Part shown: positions 20,592 through 29,844 of the stretch, one piece after another
Position numbering within the stretch: position 1 is the stretch's first letter
Layout of the letters: the number at the start of each line of letters is the position of its first letter
Assembly (NCBI GenBank): GCA_027919835.1
Contig: JANVFP010000030.1
Location: 124,001 to 188,000 of the forward strand
DNA length: 64,000 nt
Direction of reading: 5' to 3'
Source of the DNA: Lentinula raphanica
Lineage: Eukaryota; Basidiomycota; Agaricomycetes; Agaricales; Omphalotaceae
The notes under the pieces: generated by a model
What the model was told of the DNA's origin: nothing
The model's database searches: none
The model's input: only the letters and a program-made list of their open reading frames with translations
Program-made: the position numbers and the translations under genes

Positions 20592-22836
20592 ATGAGCTAC
20601 TACATCGGTGTCGATGTCGGCACAGGCTCTGCCAGAGCTGTTCTCGTCGATGACCACGGCTCAACCATCGCGTCTCACACTAAAGAAACCACTACTTGGC
20701 GTGATCACGACGATCACCGCATCTTCGAGCAATCCACCAACAACATCTGGGACTCTATCTCTAGTTGTATCAAGAAATGCCTTGCAGAGTCAAAAATTCC
20801 GCCTTCTGCAGTCAAAGGCATCTCCTTTGATGCTACTTGCTCGCTCGCAGTTTCTGACTTCAACGGTGACCCGGTCATCGTCACGAAAGGCGACAAGTTG
20901 GGACAAAATGGCGATCGCAACGTTATCTTGTGGGCAGATCATCGTGCAGAGAAGGAAGCAGAACTGATCAACAGTACGGGATCAGTAGTGCTGGACTATG
21001 TCGGTGGTACGATGAGCGTAAGTACGCGTTCCTTTCTATCACCATCCCTAGTTTCTGTGTACTCATCCGGCCGTGTTTCGTAGCTCGAGATGGAGATACC
21101 TAAAACCCTTTGGCTCAAGAATCATATGAACCCTTCCTTATTCTCTCGTTGTCAATTCTTCGATCTGCCAGATTTCTTAACTTATCGTGCTACAAAGGAT
21201 AGTACTAGGTCCTGCTGCTCCGTAACGTGCAAATGTTCGTTCGTACCAAAAAGCGGCTGGCAAGCCGATTTTTTCGAAAAGATCGGTTTAGAGGAACTCG
21301 TGAAGACCAATTATAAACAGCTAGGAGCCGCAAACGGCGAAGTGTTGACTGCTGGCAAGCCGGTAGGAAACGGACTCTCGAAACAAGCTGCAGAGGAATT
21401 CGGTCTTGTTGAAGGTACACCTGTTGGCAGTGCTGTCATCGACGCGTAAGATCTGAAGGCACAGTGATTTTTACTATGCTGATATGCTTGCAGGTATGCG
21501 GGATGGCTTGGAACTGTTGCCGGACGATACAAAGACGGTGGAAAGCTCACTGAGGCTATCCCTTCAATAGATGAATCTCGACACCGTCTTGCCGCTTGTG
21601 CAGGTACTAGTACGTGCCATATCGTACAGGTACGTCTTTTCCCTCCTTCCAATAACGCGATAATTTCAACGTTTGACAGAGTCGCGAAGGCGTTTTCGTC
21701 AATGGAGTATGGGGACCGTATAAGGTTGGGTGTGAACGCGACTTTCTCGTTATAATGCACTCATGTACATGCAAGGACCCAGTCTTTCGGGGTTGGTGGA
21801 TGAATGAAGGAGGTCAATCTTCCACTGGACAGGTATAACTTCGACCCTCTCATTACTCTGACGTCGACTTAGCTTAATGATTTCTGGCAGCTAATAGATT
21901 TCATGATCAAAACTCATCCTGCTTACCCTCGTCTCCAGAAGATGGCTGAGGAGCAGAAGTCGAATATATTCGCGGGTACGTGATATAGAGAACGCCTTTA
22001 TATTTAGACCTCAGGATTGACGCACCAGCTCAGTTTTACAGGATCTCTTACAAAAAATGAAGAAAGAGAATGGCGTCGAGAGCTTGACTGAACTCACTAA
22101 GGACATGCATTTTTATCCAGATCTACACGGTGAACATTATTCTCGGATATTCTTCTTCTCCGTATTCACAATGACTCCAGGAAATCGGTCGCCTATCGCC
22201 GATCCTCGAATGAGAGGTTCTTTTGTGGGACTTGCCCTCGTAGGTGTCAGCAACCATTTCACTCTGCTAGTCGTTGATCTGTCGATACACAGGACGATGG
22301 GCTCAACGATCTCGCACGCAAATACAACGTCACTCTCGAAGCGATCGCTCTTCAAACTCGCCACATCGTTGACGAGATGAACGCCAAAGGCCACAGTATC
22401 ACCTCCATCTACATGAGCGGTAGCCAGGCCAAAAATATCCCAATGATGCAACTGTTCGCAGACACCTGCGGAATGCCCGTCGTGCTACCTTACGACGAGG
22501 GTGCTGCAGTGCCTCTTGGCGCTGCAATGCTTGGTCGAATGGCCGCTGAGGCAGTGAAAAAAGGTGTGACTAATCTGAGTGAAGAACAGGAAGGGGAATT
22601 ACTTTGGAGTATCATGGTGAGTGATGTTGAATCGAGTCATAAAACGAATCCTATTGAATCCCACTCATTCGGTATGTTTTTTTCCACAGGTCGAAATGAC
22701 TCCTCCAGGATCCATTGTGAAGCCTGCGACCTCGGGAAGGGAGAAGAAACTTATTGAAGCGAAATATAAAATTTTCAGAGAGGCGATTGATATCCAGTAC
22801 CGTTGGCGGAAACAAATCGAGGAGGCGATGAAGTAA
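20592..22836 (+). CDS. FGGY-family pentulose kinase, YDR109C/FGGY type (578 aa)
   Basis: Ten exons join in frame: 20592-21017, 21084-21445, 21494-21629, 21680-21724, 21776-21832, 21891-21975, 22034-22129, 22181-22239, 22293-22616 and 22690-22836. Key family blocks are visible: YYIGVDVGTGSARA at the N-terminus (ATP phosphate-binding loop), ILWADHRAEKEAE, DLPDFLTYRAT, AGTSTCHIV, VWGPYKDPVFRGWWMNEGGQSSTGQ, and SIYMSGSQAKNIPMMQLFADTCGMPVVLPYDEGAAVPLGAAML near the C-terminus (adenosine-binding half). These match the eukaryotic D-ribulose kinase group (human FGGY, yeast YDR109C), which phosphorylates D-ribulose or related pentuloses with ATP. The length is normal for the group. The substrate within the family is inferred. 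The gene starts only 84 bp after the transposon duplication, so the element may touch its promoter. Confidence 0.94.
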
Positions 22837-23142
22837 AAAACCAATCAGTTTTGTATGATTAGCATTGAGAGTATTTTACATTAGACGTTACGTTGTATCC
22901 TTTCTCAGTAGAACTAGGTGCTTTCTCAGTCACTCTTAGAGTTCCTAACTGCTCTGAACGCCTATGGCTGAGGCTCTGAGGCTTGAGCACCTTCATGATC
23001 AGATTTTCGCGGTTATCGGCCATAGGCATCGGGATTGAGTCGGATCATTTTCGGGCAAGAGCTGTGTAAATTAAAAATTTTCTCTCGTAACGTTTTGCCC
23101 CAAACCTTTCCCTCTTACCACCATCATCAACTCACTCACAAA
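22837..23142. other. Intergenic region upstream of the bZIP leader
   Basis: About 300 bp between the kinase stop and the first uORF. It contains a short inverted repeat around CCTATGGCTGAGGCTCTGAGGC (22966) and CGGCCATAGGC (23018). No gene. Confidence 0.4.
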
Positions 23143-23160
23143 ATGGCTGCTCAGTTGTAA
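23143..23160 (+). promoter_or_regulatory. uORF 1 of the bZIP gene (MAAQL)
   Basis: ATG 23143 opens a five-codon frame ending in TAA at 23158. The context is AAAATGGCT, close to the fungal consensus. It is the first of a series of ATGs in the leader of a Gcn4-type gene. Confidence 0.65.
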
Positions 23161-23197
23161 AACTCCTGCGTCTACAACGCCCTCTTGTCTATACACC

Positions 23198-23218
23198 ATG
23201 GACATCTACATCACTTGA
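23198..23218 (+). promoter_or_regulatory. uORF 2 of the bZIP gene (MDIYIT)
   Basis: ATG in context CACCATGGA, a strong initiation context, opens six codons ending in TGA. A strong context suits the re-initiation control known for GCN4 and cpc-1. Confidence 0.65.
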
Positions 23219-23252
23219 AAGTACACTTTCAAGCTCTCGCAAACCTTTCAAC

Positions 23253-23264
23253 ATGTCGCCCTAG
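23253..23264 (+). promoter_or_regulatory. uORF 3 of the bZIP gene (MSP)
   Basis: ATG TCG CCC TAG, a three-codon frame in context CAACATGTC, lies 171 bp before the proposed main start. Confidence 0.6.
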
Positions 23265-23305
23265 ATACCATCTCGTCAGAATCCTCTGACCCTCGTTAGC
23301 CCACC

Positions 23306-23536
23306 ATGGCCTTCGTCCAATCGACCACAGAAAACAACAAGCCCAGCTCTCCTACTACTTATCGAGTATTTATCGCTTCATCGCCCATATTTAAACATAC
23401 ACCAAAAGCCCACCAAAATTATAATGACGGGAGAGATCTCATCAAAATCACCAACGACCGATTCCCTAGCTGCCCAGATGGGTGCTGGGATGTTCCCGAA
23501 CGACCCCGCCAATGTGGTCGAGACGGTATCAGGTGA
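23306..23536 (+). promoter_or_regulatory. Long overlapping uORF, or alternative first exon
   Basis: ATG 23306 (context CACCATGGC) opens 76 codons that run past the proposed main start at 23424 in another frame. If translated it would block the main frame. An alternative is that a 112-nt intron, 23366-23477 (GTATTTATCG to GCCCAG), joins MAFVQSTTENNKPSSPTTYR to MGAGMFPNDP, which would make this the real start of the protein. The sequence does not decide between the two. Confidence 0.5.
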
Positions 23537-24487
23537 ATTTGTTCTACGCTCTATTGCTCGATCTCCAATGACTGAGCAACCACTACAGTTTCACCACAAT
23601 CTCAGAAATCCGCTCTCTTCAATGACTTCCTCATCTCGCCTTCGCTCTCTCCTTGTGAGGACTTTGATATCTTGTCCTCCGCCAACAACTCTCCTTTCAC
23701 TCCGGACCTTGACACACCGGTCCTAAATGACCTGTCCGATGACTTTGGGATCTACGGCTCAGAATACAGCCGTGTCCCCTTGTTCAGTGACAGCTCTTTG
23801 TCCTTGTATCAGCTTCTTGAATCACCAGAGCTGGCTCAAGAGGTACTTTCTCAGCCGTTCGAGCTTTCATCAAAGCCGGATCTAGAACCGGATTCGGTAC
23901 CTATTCCTATACTCCCATCTTCTTCTCCTGATGCTGCGAGTCTTTCGCCGAAATCTCTTCTGACTTCCGTGTCTTCCGAAAGTTTCGCGGCTGCCACTGT
24001 TGTACCCCCTTCCGCCAAGGCGGGCAAGGGCAGCAGGGCCAATGCGAATGGGACACGGAAAAACGTCACTCCGGACTCCCTCGTACCTGTCGATGCTCCT
24101 ATCCAGGCGAGGAAGTACGTAACTCCTTCCGCGACCTCTCGCAAGGAAATCCCTGTCGCGTTCCTCAAGTCCCAGAAGCGCAAACGCTCGAGGACGCAGG
24201 CGTTCGGCGACGAGGAAGCCCAATCCCAGTCCCCTTATCCAGTAGGGGACGATACTGCGGAGGAGCAGCCGCCGCTCAATGCCACTGACAAGGAGATCAT
24301 CGAGTGGAAGCGTCGTCAGAATACACTCGCAGCACGAAAAAGTCGGAAGAGGAAGCTCGAGCATCAGCAGTTCCTTGAGACCCGCGTCAAGGATTTGGAA
24401 ACGGAGAATGAGATGCTCAAGGTAAAAGCAGACGCTCTCGAAGCGGCCCTCAGGGCACACAACATCCTTCTACCGTCAGTAGGGTAG
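23424..24487 (+). CDS. Gcn4/CPC1-type bZIP transcription factor (about 335 aa)
   Basis: Exons 23424-23532 and 23589-24487 join in frame through a 56-nt GT-AG intron, giving ETVSVSPQSQKSALFNDFLISPSLSP across the junction. The middle is acidic and hydrophobic (PCEDFDILSS, NDLSDDFGIYGSEY, LSLYQLLESPELAQE), as in the activation domain of Gcn4 relatives. The C-terminus is a Gcn4-type bZIP: IIEWKRRQNTLAARKSRKRK is the basic region, with the N..AA.KSR signature, followed by a short zipper of LETRVKDLETENEMLKVKADAL to the end. The family activates amino-acid biosynthesis genes in starvation and is controlled by translation through uORFs, and four are present here. The exact start is uncertain because of an overlapping upstream frame. 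Confidence 0.9.
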
Positions 24488-24841
24488 GTTGGGATTTTAC
24501 AGCAGTTCTTGATTGTGATTCTCCATGTGTCTTTTTTTCGTCTTATGTACATATCTTTTCGTTTCACAGATAAAACCAAAAAGCTTCAAAAATATGTTCG
24601 TTCTTTCTCCAAACTATTGCTGTTTTCCATTTTCCTTACTAATAGTTCATTGACCACTATCTCTTACCCTACCACCTGAGGATATAGATCCAGTACCAGG
24701 TCTTTCGTCTCTTATGTTTCTTGTACCATGCTTCAAAGCACTTGCCTCTTCGTCCAATATAAGTACTATCGTTGATATCTCTTTTATGACCCAAGACTGG
24801 AAACTCGGCCGATACTGTCCGCAACCGATCAGTTATGGAAT
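24488..24841. other. 3' region of the bZIP gene and tRNA upstream sequence
   Basis: No open frame of note. It presumably carries the bZIP 3' UTR. Confidence 0.4.
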
Positions 24842-24947
24842 GGCGCTATAGCCAAGTGGTTACGGCGACAGATTTGAATTGCTTATATTGCTTAGATTCA
24901 ATATCTGTTCCTCTTTGAGGGCGCAGGTTCGAACCCTGCTGGCGTCG
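24842..24947 (+). tRNA. tRNA-Ser(UGA) with a 24-nt intron
   Basis: The acceptor stem is GGCGCTA paired with TGGCGTC, with G-U pairs, and discriminator G at 24947. The D arm is GCC-AAGTGGTTAC-GGC. The anticodon stem ACAGA/TCTGT closes a loop TT-TGA-A...A, so the anticodon is TGA (UGA) at 24875-24877. An intron of 24 nt (24879-24902) sits one base 3' of the anticodon, the usual place. A long variable arm of the serine type (TCCTCTTTGAGGGC) and the T arm GCAGG-TTCGAAC-CCTGC follow. It decodes UCA and, through wobble, other UCN codons. Confidence 0.93.
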
Positions 24948-25076
24948 GGACCAGTGGACACGCTTTTTTGTTTCTTGAATCTTCTTTGATCTTTCTGGTA
25001 CTTAGTGAGTTGCATCTGTTTAACAGTTTACTACATATGTACGTGATCCAAAGACCACAAGGTGAAAGCCAAAGAT

Positions 25077-25946
25077 CTACAGCAACCTCACATAAGTAGC
25101 AGGAAACAATCCACTTTTGCCATCCACTTCGCCTTTCCACCTTCAAACAGCACGACATGATTGAATACACCTCAGTGCAAGCGCGATTGAATTTTGACAC
25201 ACGTACCAATCGTCCGATGAATGTTCAGTAACCAGTATTCGTTGATTCGCGCGGATCTGAAGGTCTGCAGGATCCTGCATCGTGCCACAATCAACATTCC
25301 AGTGATCATTCTATAACCAAGTAGTAGCCGATCATGACTTACCTGCGAATCATAATCATACAAAGCCTCAGCCCATTCACCTTGTGCCTCCTCTGGTTCG
25401 GGTTCGGGTTCCGGCTCTGGTTCGGGTACTCTACTATGCAATGGCGGAGGCGCGAAGCTATTCTTCTTTGCACCGAAAGCAGCTGGTGCGATAGGCGTGT
25501 TATGGACCGTAGGTTGTTTCCGTGACAAGCCTGAGATGAGCATGCTCTTCTTTGACGAAGTGTCGACGTCGCCGAGGCGCTGTTGGAGTGATGGATTTAG
25601 ATTGTGAACGGTGGTTAGATTACGAATTCGATACAGCACCTGTTTCGAAACAAGTCCACTCGGAGGCTCGAGATTTCTTGGTAGAGCGTGGCGACTTGGT
25701 GGAGGGGCATTGTTGAAGGCTGAAGCTGCAGCCGCTACACGACCAGCTACTTGGCTGGCACTGATACTCCCATTATCATCACTAGATCCACCTTGGAGTT
25801 TGGCTGCAAGCTCGGGGCGAGACTGGAAATATCTATGAAGTACAGAGCTTGATCCAGCGCTGGATAAGGGCTTTGCAAAGAGCGTACTCGTCTAGAAGAG
25901 AGAAGAAAGCGTCCTTTTCATGATGGGAGAGATTAGAGAAGACCAT
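25077..25946 (-). CDS. Small SH3-domain protein (206 aa)
   Basis: Five exons join in frame: 25946-25888, 25832-25640, 25579-25343, 25274-25207 and 25140-25077. The N-terminus, MVFSNLSHHEKDAFFSLLDEYF, is a short helical region. The middle is Ala/Pro-rich with a run of Glu-Pro pairs coded by a TTCGGG-type repeat (about 25397-25432). The C-terminus is one complete SH3 domain assembled from three exons: WAEALYDYDSQ, DPADLQIRANQRILVTEHSSDDWWKGEVDG and KSGLFPATYVRLL ending at the stop. The layout of a helical N-terminus and one C-terminal SH3 resembles yeast Lsb1/Pin3-type proteins that bind proline motifs in actin and endocytosis factors. The partner and role here are inference. Splicing through the SH3 domain is strong evidence that the exon model is right. 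Confidence 0.9.
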
Positions 25947-26713
25947 TGTAATTTGTTGTTCATCAACGTTGTTCGCCAACGGTGCCGGCAAGTACAAAAT
26001 GATCGCCGCTGTATTTGGTAATCCATCCGGATATGGGACCGATGCCTATCATCAGGAAACCAAGCAAACTCTTATCACGGAGTGTTCACTGTTTAGATTC
26101 GGTGGGATGAAGATGAACGTTCGATGCACCTTCACTGGCATGGCACAAGTATCCAAACTTTCGGGATGCGACGGTGAAATTGACGCATCTGGATAGTGGA
26201 GTAGCTGAGGTTGCAGTCATTCCGATGCAAATTACGATCGATATTGGCAAGTACATGCATACTATGAGCCTGCTCTATCAGTGGACCCAGAAGAGAAGGG
26301 AAATGTTACTCAGCCTTGAGGAGAGACTGAGTATATTCTACAGTCGCATGGAATTATCAACTTACAACTTAATCCAGACTAATTCCGGCAGTTTTTTCGT
26401 TTGTCATCGTCCACTTGCAATGAGAGAGAAGGCAGTTTATCAAACAATTAGATTTGTTGAATGTTGGAGCCGCCACAAGCCAGCCGACATAGGCTGTCTG
26501 TATAAAGTCTTACAAACACATTCGTGAAATTGGTAGCGGACAATAGAAAGGATAGAATGAAGACGAGCGAACAACCAAGATGGTGATAACGTAGTTTGTG
26601 AAGACCAAAGGGAAGCGTTGAAAGAAGAAAGAGCGACAGATAAGTACATCGAGCAGAACAGCAGCAATCGAGAGCAAGCAAAGCAAAAACGCTAGGAACC
26701 TATAATAAAGATC
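25947..26713. other. Intergenic region, no supported gene
   Basis: About 770 bp between two minus-strand genes. Open frames at 25969-26196 and 26174-26527 (plus) have no domain I recognise and no splice continuation. The left part is the promoter side of the SH3 gene. Confidence 0.5.
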
Positions 26714-29700
26714 TCATTGAGTCCAGGTGAAAGGGTCAATGTCATTCGACATGAAAGAAAACGGGTCCGCACTCATGGAACTATTCATGTTCATGCCCAT
26801 TCCCATGCCCATCATGTTGTTCATGTTGTTCATATTGTTCATCCCGTTCATGCCATTCATGCTGAGATTCGGATTTCGCATCTGTTGTCCAGAACCAGGT
26901 GTGGCGGACATATGTCGGGGCATGCCCATGCCTAAACCTAGATTGGAAGATGACAAGTCGCCTGAATGGCCTGACCCTGGTGAAGGCGTGGGGAACGGAT
27001 AAGAAGAAGAACCCATACCACCACTTGCACCAGACCCGAATCCGCTCCCTGCGCTTCCAGGAGGCGATGGGGCTCCCATGCTTCCTCCACTCCCACCGTA
27101 TCCGCCGCCGTGGACATTCGCAGAATGGGGACCACCCATACCGCCACCCATGCCACTCCCCATCTGTTGTTGCCAGTTTTGCATTTGCTGTGAACTAAAG
27201 TTATTGGAGCCTGGTCCCGGCATCATACCACCTCTAGACGACGGCCCACCGCCACCGTTCATCATGCGCGTAAAATCATCCTGACCCAACGAGGCCCCTC
27301 TCGTGGGCATCCGAGGAGTCATGGGTGACTGATTTCCAGATCCAGGCACACCACCCATACCCATACCACCACCACCACCCATGCCGCCGTCCGGCGGTGA
27401 TCGTGCGCTTCTCGCAATGCCTGGAATAGCGGCATTAGATCGAAGAGCAGGGAAATCGTTCCCAGGAATCATCGGCGAGCCATTTCCTCCACCGAGAGCA
27501 GGTTGCTGTGTGGGAGAGGTGACGCCTTGGGTCATGCTCTGCTGAGCCTGCTGCTGGCGTTGTTGCTGCATCATAGCGTACTGTTGAGAAGACATTCCGT
27601 TGATATTATTCATGTTATTCATAGGGTTCATAGGGTTCATGCCTCCTACTCCCATACCGCTCCGTTGTTGATGCATCAGCATGAGTTGCTGTCTTTGGTT
27701 AGGTGTCATTTGGCTCAGGTTCATGGAGCCCATGTTCCCTATGTTGTTACTGCCTCCACCGATTCCTCCCAGTCCGCCACTACTTCCGGCTCCTCCAACA
27801 CCGCCAACCATGCTGCTAGAACCGGCGTTCATGCCTTGGGCCATCATCGAATTCATCTGTGCTTGTTGGCTGACAGGTGAGATAGGACTCGAGTGGTTAC
27901 CGAATGCGCCGTTGGGCATACTGTTCGCGCCCATCTGCTGTTGATGTTGTACTGATTGCTGCGAATGTTGCTGTTGCTGTTGCTGCTGTCGCATTTGGAG
28001 CACCTATGATGATTTTCATGAGTTATCGGATTGGAACAAGTAAAGGAGAAAATGCACCTGAAAAATACGCTTTGCTTGATCTTGGAACGAGAGGGTGCCG
28101 AAATTGGGTACCATACGATGCATATACTGCAGGATCGGATGCGGTGGCTGACTTTGAAGAAGTGAGTAGGCCTGTTGTTGCATTTGCTGGACGGTACTCA
28201 ATCCGCCCCCACCCCCAGGCATCATATTCGAAGGACCGTGATTTGAAGACGTAGGTGATATTTGCACGTTGGATGATGGACCACCAGAAGAGGAAGGCGG
28301 AGACATATGACGACCTTGTTGAGGTTGAGGAGTTGAAGGCATCCCAGGCAACCCACCTGGTCGCTGCTGTTGCGACATTCGCATGTTCGCCATCCTTGGA
28401 TCGCGTGCGCCTTGTGCCAGCTGGGCCTCCGACATACCCCCATCAGATAAAGAGACGGTACTACCCGAACCAGGACCTGGAACGGGTGAAATCATGCCGG
28501 GTATCGCGGAAGTCTGAGGCGTCATGGGTGAAGAACCACTGCCAATCGAAGGGGAGGGGGAAGCAGAAAGACCATTGGAGAGTTGCTCCTGCAATGGCAA
28601 CGACGGCGGGGGCAACATCATCCCGTTGTTGTTGGATTTGCCTTCACCCGTGTCACGCCGTTTATGGTTCATCATGTCAAGTGGAACTTCGTCTGGTCGT
28701 TCGCGCTTGAGATGATTGCTGGGGTAGTTGTTGGGCGGATTAGCGCCGAGTGATGGTCTTCTGGATTTTGGGAAAACGGCGACCAGTTCAGCGTAAAGCT
28801 GCTGTATTCGATCCGTAGAAATGAGATCGATGGTTGGCGGAGCCTCCATCATGGGATAAGTCATTGGTTGCGTGCTCTGACTCAGGATATCAGCAAACAA
28901 TGTTGCAGTAGATTGACTTGATACATACCGGTCTGTCAGCCGCAGTGGCGAGGAAATTGAGATTGCTCTGTAATCGGGTTGCAAATCTGACGACATGAGA
29001 TTGACTTGGGGATCAACAGAAGGGGGTTGATTAGAACTTACGATTGAAATCGCATATCTGAGCTGTTTACTCCACGTGCTTGGAGTTCCAGTAAAATTCT
29101 ATATAAGTGAAGAAACGATCAGCCATCATAGCTCTACCATTCAATCAACACCGAAACGTACTTGAACAGCTCAGCATTCAACTCCAAGATAGTGGAAACT
29201 TTTGGATCTTTGCCAGAAGGATATGAAGAGGGATGGTTCGGTGAAGCAGACGGTGAAGGGGCGGAGTTAAATGAATGCGAAGGATAAGGATTCGTTGAAG
29301 AAGAAGGTTTTTCCAGTGGTTTGTTTTCGACGTCCTGTTCCTTCTTCGCTACCGCCTCATCCACAGAATTTTCCACATCTTTTTTCTCGTCCGACGGAGG
29401 GTCGTCATCATCTGGCGGAGGCGAGAGTTCACTCAGAGGAGTAGACTGACGAGACTCCTTGTCGTCTGTTGCCTGCTCTGCCGAAGCAGCTTCGGTATTG
29501 GGTAAGGAATTCGTGGTGGCAGGAGTAGGAGAACTATGTGTAGTGTCGGGTATAGGAGACAGCGAGGAGCTGCTGTGTTCTCTGTTGGGAGATGTTGAAG
29601 GTTCTTGGATAGGACTAGGAGGAGAGGAGCGGGTCTCTGGATTAGCAGTTATTGGCTGGTTATCCTTCGGTGTGGTCGGCCCAGGTAGGTTGATTTCTGG

Positions 29701-29844
29701 CTGCGTAGGGGAAGGAATTCGAGCTAGCCTTTTTGGAGAGAGCTCGGCCCAGTCCCGTAGCTGATTTTCGGCTGGAAGGATGAGGTTTTCTTTGGAATGC
29801 GGCGAAAGGATAGCTGTATGCTGAGTCCGATCGACGTGTATCAT
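26714..29844 (-). CDS. SS18/SYT-like (SSXT domain) chromatin-remodelling protein, about 968 aa
   Basis: Five exons join in frame: 29844-29162, 29098-29042, 28986-28929, 28876-28058 and 28003-26714. The diagnostic part is split over three exons. It reads KVSTILELNAELFK, ILLELQARGVNSSDMRFQS and FATRLQSNLNFLATAADRP, about residues 214-266, and matches the SNH (SSXT, PF05030) domain by which SS18 binds the Brg1/Brm ATPase of SWI/SNF. After it the protein is disordered: Pro/Ser/Gln-rich, then a very long Met/Gly/Asn/Gln-rich tail with CAG-type repeats, like the QPGY activation region of SS18. It ends in DPFSFMSNDIDPFTWTQ. The N-terminal 210 residues are Ser/Pro/Asp-rich, an extension not found in animal SS18. 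ATG 29844 is the first in-frame ATG, and an upstream exon is possible. Confidence 0.83.

Noticed and set aside
17745..22836. BAHD acyltransferase and FGGY kinase as a metabolic gene cluster
   Set aside because: There are only two enzymes of unrelated pathways, with no synthase, transporter or regulator beside them, and a transposon lies between.
24898..25209. 103-codon minus-strand frame over the tRNA and SH3 gene
   Set aside because: It overlaps the tRNA on the other strand and reads the last SH3 exon out of frame. The spliced frame gives the conserved SH3 end.
27503..27880. Plus-strand His/Leu-rich frames opposite the SS18-like gene
   Set aside because: They are the complement of Met/Gly/Asn/Gln codon runs and have no splice sites or domains of their own.
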